From UBA12567 sp964598425 (GTDB lineage: Bacteria > Planctomycetota > Phycisphaerae > Phycisphaerales > SM1A02): a DNA stretch of 15,273 bases. The translations under genes and the position numbers were made by a program. Shown here piece by piece: positions 7,422-13,488 of this stretch (the first letter of the stretch is position 1; every line of letters begins with the position of its first letter). The notes under the pieces were generated by a model that was not told the origin of the DNA, made no database searches, and saw only the letters and a program-made list of their open reading frames with translations. The stretch covers positions 1 to 15,273 of the forward strand of contig CAZRBV010000045.1 in the NCBI GenBank assembly GCA_964598425.1. Direction: 5' to 3'.

Positions 7422-8729
7422 TCACCAGATTCGAGTCCGGTGGTACTGGCCACGCTGCGACTCTGCCATCTCTATCCCATCTGCGTACCGCTGCCGATGG
7501 TCACTGGGCAGGGCTCGCTTGAAATCCGCGATCACCTTGTCAATCAGCTCTTCATACCGCTCATTGAGATGCTGGACTTCGCCAAGCTTCTTCGCTCGCC
7601 GATCCATCACAAGTCTGCCGCGTAGATTGTTGGTGTCCCGAAGAGCCTTGATGACCGCTGCGGCCATGACTGCCGTCAGATGCGACTGTTCGCGTTTGAA
7701 CGCACCCTCGATAGAGGAAACCTCCTGCTTCACCTCGTTCTCAAGCAGCGGGTCACTCAGCAGACGGCTGGCGATCGCTTCGGCGCGTGTTGGTCCATAG
7801 GTCATTGGCAGTAGCCGCATATCAACAGCGCCGATAAACAGCCGAGCGAGGTCATCTTCGCCATCGTCAGCCAGCATTCGAGCGATTTCTTCGGTGTGCC
7901 GCCGCGTCGCATCAAACATTTCGAGCCATCGGCGATTCTCTCTGTTTATCAACATCGACTTGCGGTCAAGGTCGCCCCGGACTGCGGCAAGTTGCATGGC
8001 GTTCGACTCCATCAATTGCGAGATTGTGTAGTTACAAAACAGATCATTGAGTTCGACTTCGTACAAGGCCAGAATCTCGTCGATCTTCGTCAGTGCACCG
8101 GGGCTCGGCGAGGCACCCCCCTCTGTAGGTGTCAACATCCAGGACGCGATCGTCCAAAGGTCCGGAATCGCAGCAAGGTCATAGCTCTGCTCTGGGAGTT
8201 TCGGCCCCGACACACCGTATCGATCGAGCCCCGCGATTCGCTGCGCCGAGAAAAGAGCACGCCGCCACACCGTGAATTGCGTTTCCGAGAGCACTACAGT
8301 GAGTGATTCCGCCAGACGATCGGTACGTGAACGGATCTCTGGAACCGCCCGCCGCATGGCAGCAGCGAATATCTCGCCGACTGCTTCAAGTTTTTCTGGC
8401 GTTCGCTCGGCCCGCGATGGCGAATGGGACTCGGGCGTCATGATGTTTATCGCCCGCGTGAGTTCGGGAATAAATGATTGGCGGAGGTTTTCAATCCCCA
8501 CGGCATAAAGGTCAACAATCGGATCCGTTTCTGATCGCTGCATTGGTGTTACCGCCGCTGCATCGAGTGCTGCATCGATCTGCTCGATCGTTGGTGCCCA
8601 AGCCATTAGTTCTGTTGCCATCGCATAGCCCGATGGCATGTTTGGCGGAGCAGCACGAGATGAGGTCACGACCAAGCACAGCATCAATAGTGCCGAGACA
8701 CCACCACAGTGGCGAATTCTGTCTTTCAT
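7422..8729 (-). CDS. Exported helix-rich protein, cassette copy A gene 1
   Basis: 435 residues, family not recognised. A signal peptide (about 1-26, ending SSRAA) is followed by a mature region rich in Ala, Leu, Glu and Arg that looks almost entirely alpha-helical. It is homologous to 11700-13025. The clearest matches are DL..IPDL..IASW (184-197 here), MQLA[AS][VI]RGD (245-253), DLARL...R..P...G..R..A (293-314) and the C-terminus ending in Ile-Trp. The frame is open to 8777, but I chose 8729. It begins immediately before a classical signal peptide, and GAGGAG lies 12 nt upstream. The stop is 43 bp before the cysteine-rich gene, the same distance as in copy B. It is the promoter-proximal gene of a four-gene operon. 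Its role could be a chaperone or carrier for the peptide, but that is inference. Confidence 0.85.
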   Translation of the reverse strand: MKDRIRHCGGVSALLMLCLVVTSSRAAPPNMPSGYAMATELMAWAPTIEQIDAALDAAAVTPMQRSETDPIVDLYAVGIENLRQSFIPELTRAINIMTPESHSPSRAERTPEKLEAVGEIFAAAMRRAVPEIRSRTDRLAESLTVVLSETQFTVWRRALFSAQRIAGLDRYGVSGPKLPEQSYDLAAIPDLWTIASWMLTPTEGGASPSPGALTKIDEILALYEVELNDLFCNYTISQLMESNAMQLAAVRGDLDRKSMLINRENRRWLEMFDATRRHTEEIARMLADDGEDDLARLFIGAVDMRLLPMTYGPTRAEAIASRLLSDPLLENEVKQEVSSIEGAFKREQSHLTAVMAAAVIKALRDTNNLRGRLVMDRRAKKLGEVQHLNERYEELIDKVIADFKRALPSDHRQRYADGIEMAESQRGQYHRTRIW

Positions 8730-9004
8730 TCGGGCAAGAAGCTCCTCGGAAATCCCGAGCCCCACCGCAGGGACCATACGCCACCTCTGCAGAGTGGTTG
8801 CTCACTACAATAAAATTCGGCACACTTGTATAAGAAAACAACCCCCCATCCCAATCGCGCTGGCCACCTGTTGGATCCTGCTTGTACAGAGGCCTCTGAA
8901 CCTCCTCCGTTCCAGCTCAGGTTGCCTCTCCGAGGCCGCATCAGTTGGACACGTCGAGAAGAACTGAGCGATCCAGGCTAGATCGCCGCGATGAACCCCT
9001 GGTG
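8730..9004 (-). promoter_or_regulatory. Intergenic region upstream of cassette copy A, with AT-rich patch and palindromes
   Basis: About 275 bp without a supported gene, between the HD-protein stop and the start of copy A. It should hold the copy A promoter. The only AT-rich patch is at about 8805-8850, but I could not fit a convincing -35/-10 pair. A perfect 12-bp palindrome CAGAGGCCTCTG lies at 8887-8898. A short hairpin with GCCTC and GAGGC arms around a TCC loop lies at 8924-8936. There is no T-tract, so a classical terminator is not evident. Confidence 0.35.
8742..8747 (-). promoter_or_regulatory. Probable Shine-Dalgarno of copy A gene 1
   Basis: GAGGAG on the minus strand, 12 nt before the ATG at 8729. 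The spacing is longer than usual, but this is the only strong purine-rich site near the signal-peptide start. Confidence 0.45.
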
Positions 9005-9550
9005 TTACGAGCGGTCAGCGACGTGGTTGGCAATCATGCCTTCGAGCCGCCCGCGAAGGGCTGCGATCACAGGCTCGCTGTCTGGTTCAGAAATCTGAAT
9101 CGCCCACTCGGCTTTATCCAGCCGCTTTGCAAGCGTTGCGGTGTCGTCCAACCCATCCTGCCAGTTGTCGATCTGGTCTGCAAGCTTCACCGCGCGGCCC
9201 TGCCAGGCGCCTTCGGTGAGCTGTTTGATGTAGGCGGGCTCGCGGATATCCTCGCGCAGGCGCATGTCCTTGGTCATGAGCGCCACCCAATCGGCGACAT
9301 CCTCGCCGCAGGCCTCAAGAATATCGTCGTAGTCGATCGGTCCGTCCTCGATCACATCGTGCAGGAATCCTGCCGCGATGAGCGATTCGTCTGCCCCAGC
9401 CATCGCCAGCAGCGCCGCGACCCGCGCCGGATGCTGCACATAGGGAGTACCGTTCTTACGATCCTGACCCTTGTGCGCGGTCGCCGCAATGGCCGCAGCG
9501 CGGCAGACAACATCCCAATCACCCGCCACTTCGTTGTGTGTGGTATTCAT
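9005..9550 (-). CDS. HD-domain (p)ppGpp 3'-pyrophosphohydrolase-like protein (MESH1/small alarmone hydrolase type)
   Basis: 181 residues, consisting of just the HD domain. The pattern matches RelA/SpoT-type and MESH1 hydrolases: AHKGQDRKNGTPYVQHP (about 25-41), AGFLHDVIEDG (60-70) and KLADQIDNW (122-130). The predicted metal ligands are His40, His64, Asp65 and Asp125, and the catalytic pair is Glu68/Asp69. All are present, so the hydrolase site looks intact. There is no synthetase, TGS or ACT domain. Such proteins cleave the 3'-pyrophosphate of ppGpp or, as in MESH1, NADPH; the substrate here is not proven. The frame extends to 9625, but the ATG at 9550 fits the family N-terminus. No strong Shine-Dalgarno is visible. 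It is divergent from the DUF4396 gene across a 43-bp gap. Confidence 0.9.
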   Translation of the reverse strand: MNTTHNEVAGDWDVVCRAAAIAATAHKGQDRKNGTPYVQHPARVAALLAMAGADESLIAAGFLHDVIEDGPIDYDDILEACGEDVADWVALMTKDMRLREDIREPAYIKQLTEGAWQGRAVKLADQIDNWQDGLDDTATLAKRLDKAEWAIQISEPDSEPVIAALRGRLEGMIANHVADRS

Positions 9551-9593
9551 ATGCGGCAGTATCCCATATCGAGACGCAGAGAAAGGGACTTCC

Positions 9594-10448
9594 ATGCTCG
9601 CTGGTGCCATGATCGTGTGGTTCATACTGACGACCGGATCCCTGATCTTTGTGCTGCTGGACTTCCCACATACGCCCGTGTCGTGGGTTCAGAAGCTCGC
9701 GTGGGGCCTGGTGATCGTGTACACGGGCCCGGTCGGGCTCTTTGTCTATCTGCTTGCATGCCGAAACCCCGGTGAAGGCCTTCACGACGCGTTCAGCAAA
9801 GCACTCTGGAAACAATCGGTCAACAGTGAAATGCACTGCCTCGCGGGCGACGCGACCGGCATCATCATTGCAGCGGCCGTTCTGTCAGCCTTCACCGTTT
9901 CGTGGGGATGGGAAGTTGGCATTGAATACGTCGCGGCCTACATCACCGGCTTGCTCATCTTCCAAGCCATGATGATGCGCAGCATGTTTTCCAGTTACGG
10001 CGAAGCTGTGAAGCGCACTGTCTTTGCTGAAACCGTTTCGATGAATATGGTCATGGTCGGCATGATTCCGGCCATGGTGCTGCTTGCCGCGCAGTGGCCC
10101 GAGAGCACCGTGCCGTGGCACTGGTCATTCTGGTTCCGCATGGGGCTTGCCGCGATCGCCGGAGGTCTGACGGCGTATCCCATCAACCACTGGCTCGTCG
10201 CGCGGGGCTACAAGCATGGGTGTATGACCGTCGCAAGCGAAGCCGCCCCCACACAGCACGATCATGAGCACATGGACCACACTGGGCCCGACCACACCGC
10301 GATGCAGCACGTGGACCACCCCTCGCCGCACCAAGGCCACGGTGATCACGCCATGCCAAGACCAACGGCAGCTCAGCAGGTGTTGTGGGTTGCGATCACG
10401 ACCGCTGCGCTCGCCGCTTCTGTCATCGTGACGGCGGTTCTGCGGTAA
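9594..10448 (+). CDS. DUF4396 membrane protein with His-rich loop
   Basis: 284 residues. Membrane helices are predicted at about 2-22, 34-56, 84-104, 106-126, 148-166, 180-198 and 261-282. The signature segments WGLVIVYTGPVGLFVYLLACR (about 37-57) and WKQSVNSEMHCLAGDATG (72-89) agree with my recollection of DUF4396. Residues 222-252 form a loop with at least ten histidines, many as HxxH or HxH with Met and Asp nearby. A Met-rich stretch AMMMRSMF lies at about 125-132. Histidine- and methionine-rich elements suggest metal handling, perhaps copper, but this is inference. The ATG at 9594 has AGGGA 5 nt upstream and starts directly at the first helix. Longer frames would run into the divergent HD gene. 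Confidence 0.85.
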   Translation: MLAGAMIVWFILTTGSLIFVLLDFPHTPVSWVQKLAWGLVIVYTGPVGLFVYLLACRNPGEGLHDAFSKALWKQSVNSEMHCLAGDATGIIIAAAVLSAFTVSWGWEVGIEYVAAYITGLLIFQAMMMRSMFSSYGEAVKRTVFAETVSMNMVMVGMIPAMVLLAAQWPESTVPWHWSFWFRMGLAAIAGGLTAYPINHWLVARGYKHGCMTVASEAAPTQHDHEHMDHTGPDHTAMQHVDHPSPHQGHGDHAMPRPTAAQQVLWVAITTAALAASVIVTAVLR

Positions 10449-10856
10449 CCCTCCTTCATATCATTGTTTGAGCGTTCACAATCGGCGCACCGCAAACTGG
10501 TTCAGCAACGCTTTCGCCGTAAGCTTGATCTTTCGCAGGATCATCGGATCCCTGGACCTGACTGCACGAATAGACGATCTGCTGGGCGGGGGCCGAGTGG
10601 GATGGACCCGCATGATGATTGCAGGGCGGCGGTCAAAGCAGAACCGAGCCAACACATACCGCCGACTTCCAACGCGACTACGCAAGGTTCGCTCGTTCGC
10701 GCGGCGGGGCCCCTGAGTCATGTCATGCTCACCAGTACGCCCATGGGGCGGCCTGGGGAACACCGCCTCCCTGGTTCGCCAATCACCGCATGTAGCTGCG
10801 GCGCATTTACGATTCATTGATTCAATTGTCAATCTACAGAGAGGCTCAACAGCACG
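10449..10856. other. Gene-poor interval of about 400 bp
   Basis: I find no convincing gene here. Several short frames are open on both strands. A minus-strand frame ending at 10476 and plus-strand frames from 10464 and 10468 are examples. They are arginine-rich and lack recognisable motifs or good start signals, as expected for chance frames in GC-rich DNA. The last 50 bp before 10857 are more AT-rich and probably contain the promoter of the following dockerin gene. A decayed gene cannot be excluded. Confidence 0.4.
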
Positions 10857-11587
10857 ATGATGCGAACACACTACTTGCCATCACGACGTACAACCACATG
10901 CGGCCTGATTCTTGGAGCGATCACTTCAGGCGCCGCCCTTGGCGGATCGGCTCGGGATCTCTCCCAATCTTCGCAGGCATATGGCACTGCACGCTCAGCC
11001 AACGAATCACCCGCGCGCTACACACTGGAACCATTGTTCCTCGAGAGTGATGGGAATGGCTTGCTGTTTCATCCGAGGCGCGAGGCCGCCACGATGTATG
11101 ACGCAAGCGAGACCTTCTGGGACCAATACTCGTTGTTTCGCATCAACGACAACGGGCAAGTCGTCGGATGGACGAATCAGTTGTTTACGTGCGACGATGA
11201 TCCAAACGGAACGATTACGGAGAAACCCACCGCCGCAACATGGGTTCGATCGGCTGACGCCATCAACTACGCGACGATGACACGTTACCGTGCTTGACCC
11301 TGATCGAGGCTCACGACATCAACAACCACGGTCAGATCGTGGCGCTCCTTCGGTGTGACCACCCAGACACAAACCGGATCGCTGTCATTCCAGTCGTACT
11401 GACCCCGTACGCCGTGAGGTGCCCGGCCGACCTGAATGGCGATGGCGTTGTGGATGGCGCAGACCTTGGACTGCTCATGGTGACCTGGGGCGTCGAAGAC
11501 GATCCCGTCGGCGATATCGACGGGGACGGCGTCATCACGGGATCAGATCTCGGCCTGCTGATCGCAGCATGGGGGCCCTGCCACTGA
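10857..11587 (+). pseudogene. HAF-repeat protein with C-terminal dockerin-like domain, apparently frameshifted
   Basis: The first frame (10857-11297) gives 146 residues: a signal-peptide-like N-terminus, then a soluble part with an HAF-type motif, INDNGQVVGW, at 96-105. It ends at a TGA. A second frame starting around 11270-11294 continues with another HAF-like motif (DINNHGQIVA) and ends with the dockerin-like pair and a stop at 11585-11587. The two parts look like one secreted protein of about 243 residues split by a one-base shift between about 11262 and 11294. The second frame has only a TTG start at 11294, overlapping the first stop, so a separate gene is less likely. Sequencing error is an alternative. 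A GAGAGG purine run lies 13 nt upstream of 10857. Intact relatives are often surface-associated in Phycisphaerae. Confidence 0.65.
11420..11581 (+). other. Dockerin-like domain (two EF-hand-type calcium loops)
   Basis: The domain is read in the second frame of the split gene. The loops are DLNGDGVVDGADLGLL and DIDGDGVITGSDLGLL, each followed by an aliphatic/Trp-Gly end (VTWG and AAWG). The Asp/Asn positions fit F-hand calcium ligands. A Cys precedes the first loop (CPADLNG) and another follows the second (WGPC), the layout typical of planctomycete GC-type dockerin-anchored proteins. Confidence 0.85.
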
Positions 11588-11699
11588 CCCGCTGCCCGCA
11601 GGCAAGACATCGGCCCCACTGATTCCAGCTCGGAAAGGTACTGGTTTCCATGCAACCAGCCTCCCTCGCCCGCCGAATACCAACCCCGTGAGGGGTCCG

Positions 11700-13025
11700 A
11701 TGGGGTCGATCGCCATGAGGTGTGGCTTGGCGGAACCGGTGGTGGGTGTTGTTCTGGTGGGTGTTGTTCTGTGCTGCACCCTGTCCGCAGCATTGGCTGT
11801 ACCTGCAATGGGATCCCCGGCAGAGCGAATCGCCCGCGACTTCCTTGATGCACTCCCGATTCAGCGCGACTTCGATGCCGCAGCCCTCGCCGCAGCTCTG
11901 ACCGATACCCAGCACCTCGAACTTGAGGCCCTGCTCACACAGTTCGCGCACTCGCGAGCGACCCTGCTCAAGAGAACCGCCGCCCGGCTTGAGCCTGCGT
12001 GCAGGCTCATGCTGACAATCCCTCAGCGCGATGATCAGCGTGACCATCTCGGAACGCTTGATGACTTCGGGACAGCGCTCGAACGAACCAAGATCGCCAT
12101 CTCTGGAGAGACCCTTGCACTTCGACGCGGTCTGTTTGAACAAGCGGGGGTCTTTCTCGGGCCCACCCAAGCGACACATTGGCACGACGCCCTCAACTCG
12201 GAAGTCCGCAATCGAGCCTTGGATCCAAGGAACCGATCGGCAGAAGGGGCTGATCTCTCGGCCGCCCGCGACCTCGAAACGATCCCCGATCTCCAACGGA
12301 TCGCATCGTGGGCAATCAGATCCGGCGGCTCGGATGTCGTGGATCCAGAACTGCTTCGTCAAGTCACCAATCGCCTCTCTGAGGGTGTACAGGAAGTACA
12401 GGCGGCGTTCGATCGATGGCATCGGGACCGCATCATCGACACGATTCGCATGCAGCTGGCCTCCATCCGTGGCGACCATCGCAGGTCGGACACGCTGACA
12501 AAAAGGACGCAGCGGCAGTGGGCGGACATCCTCGCCGCAACGCTGGAATCCTCACAGGCGGTTGCGGACATCCTTGATGCTGGCAATCGACCCGATCTGG
12601 CGCGCCTGTGGATGTACGAAACGAATCGCCGCGCGTTTCCAACGGCCTTCGGAAGAAGTCGAGTCGATGCCGTCGAGGATCTGCTCGCCACAGACACCTC
12701 GCTTTCACCTCAACAGCGACGCTCTCTCGCGGAAGTCTCCGAATCGTTTGCTCGGAGCCGGCGACCCATTCTTGCAGCGACACGGGCGGCCCTGTTGCAC
12801 GCGCTCCAATCGGGCGATCGAATGAGATCCGAACTTGTCGTGTTGCGAGGTGTTCATGGGTGCCACATAACGGAAGCCGCGGACCAGAAGTACCGGGCCC
12901 TCATCGACTCAACAATCCAGACGATCTCTGACATTCTCGATCCACGCCAAAGGCAGGCACACGCCAAGGCGTTGAAGCAGTTCTCAACCAGGTGCGACCC
13001 TGCCGGAGACATGTTGATCTGGTAG
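11700..13025 (+). CDS. Exported helix-rich protein, cassette copy B gene 1
   Basis: 441 residues from the ATG at 11700. A signal peptide lies at about 1-34 (hydrophobic core VVGVVLVGVVLCC, end ALAVPA), and a helix-rich, Arg/Ala/Leu-heavy mature part follows. It is homologous to 7422-8729: DLETIPDLQRIASW at 191-204, MQLASIRGD at 251-259, DLARLWMYETNRRAFPTAFGRSRVDA at about 299-324, and the same Ile-Trp C-terminus. Start alternatives are GTG 11688 and ATG 11715; 11700 has GAGGGG just upstream but with only 4 nt spacing, so the exact start is uncertain. The stop is 43 bp before the cysteine-rich gene. I recognise no family. The homologues probably share one role in a conserved envelope-associated operon. 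Confidence 0.85.
   Translation: MGSIAMRCGLAEPVVGVVLVGVVLCCTLSAALAVPAMGSPAERIARDFLDALPIQRDFDAAALAAALTDTQHLELEALLTQFAHSRATLLKRTAARLEPACRLMLTIPQRDDQRDHLGTLDDFGTALERTKIAISGETLALRRGLFEQAGVFLGPTQATHWHDALNSEVRNRALDPRNRSAEGADLSAARDLETIPDLQRIASWAIRSGGSDVVDPELLRQVTNRLSEGVQEVQAAFDRWHRDRIIDTIRMQLASIRGDHRRSDTLTKRTQRQWADILAATLESSQAVADILDAGNRPDLARLWMYETNRRAFPTAFGRSRVDAVEDLLATDTSLSPQQRRSLAEVSESFARSRRPILAATRAALLHALQSGDRMRSELVVLRGVHGCHITEAADQKYRALIDSTIQTISDILDPRQRQAHAKALKQFSTRCDPAGDMLIW
11741..11770 (+). repeat. Perfect 15-bp tandem duplication inside a signal-peptide sequence
   Basis: The unit GGTGGGTGTTGTTCT occurs twice back to back. It is in frame and encodes VGVVL-VGVVL in the hydrophobic core of the signal peptide of copy B gene 1, so it lengthens that core by five residues. 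Confidence 0.95.
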
Positions 13026-13054
13026 AGGCGCACCGTACTTATCCATTCTTCATA

Positions 13055-13060
13055 GAGGAG
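13055..13060 (+). promoter_or_regulatory. Shine-Dalgarno of the copy B cysteine-rich gene
   Basis: GAGGAG, 8 nt before the ATG at 13069. Type and distance match the site in front of the copy A cysteine-rich gene. Confidence 0.75.
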
Positions 13061-13068
13061 TCCTGTAT

Positions 13069-13488
13069 ATGAAACCCGGAACAGTTCTACTTTTTGTCGC
13101 CTCACTTTTGGGCGCCACAGCACTTGCACCCGCTGTGCTTCAGGCAGCTCAGGATGACTACTCAATAGCTCAGAACAAGATGACCCCGATCGTGGTCGAT
13201 GTGGATTGGTTCAGCGAGTGCGTTGCCGCCTCTGCCTGCCCCTCCGCCGCTCAAGCCTGCGCTTCGCCGTCAAATCAGTGCACCTATTGCTCCACGGCCA
13301 GGACGTCGGGCGAGTGTCATCGTGGCGCCTGGTCGTCCTGCGCCGAGGCCAGCGGGCCTGCCGGTTACTGCGGCTCGGCCGTCTCTGGGATTTGCGTCTC
13401 TGGAGCCTGCAGCCCGCTCGGCGGAACAACTCCGAGTATTCCGTGTCTGATTACATCGTGTAACGACACGAATGGTGCGAGTTGGTGA
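13069..13488 (+). CDS. Secreted 12-cysteine peptide, cassette copy B gene 2
   Basis: 139 residues. A clear signal peptide (about 1-26, ending VLQA/AQ) is followed by a linker (QNKMTPIVVDVDWFSE). The mature part then has 12 Cys at 51, 57, 64, 71, 74, 83, 91, 101, 109, 114, 126 and 131. The spacings between successive cysteines are 5, 6, 6, 2, 8, 7, 9, 7, 4, 11 and 4 residues. Copy A has 5, 6, 7, 2, 8, 8, 13, 7, 4, 14 and 4. Away from cysteines the two are clearly diverged, and this one is less basic. The small Ser/Ala/Gly-rich spacers suggest a fold held together by disulfides. The stop shares its last base with the start of the next gene (TGATG). No known family is recognised. Confidence 0.88.
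   Translation: MKPGTVLLFVASLLGATALAPAVLQAAQDDYSIAQNKMTPIVVDVDWFSECVAASACPSAAQACASPSNQCTYCSTARTSGECHRGAWSSCAEASGPAGYCGSAVSGICVSGACSPLGGTTPSIPCLITSCNDTNGASW

Noticed and set aside
6953..8729. Lanthipeptide or other modified-peptide cluster
   Set aside because: The peptides carry Sec-type signal peptides, and no dehydratase, cyclase, radical SAM enzyme or peptidase-ABC transporter is encoded in the window.
10476..10871. 131-codon minus-strand frame in the gene-poor interval
   Set aside because: It is very arginine-rich, has no start signal and no motif I recognise, and overlaps the start of the dockerin gene.
11588..11699. Terminator after the dockerin gene
   Set aside because: Only a 4-bp TGCC/GGCA stem is visible, without a T-tract; too weak to report.
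11535..12479. Minus-strand frame of 314 codons opposite copy B gene 1
   Set aside because: It is antisense to a gene supported by homology with copy A. It has no start signal, signal peptide or motif, and no equivalent opposite copy A.
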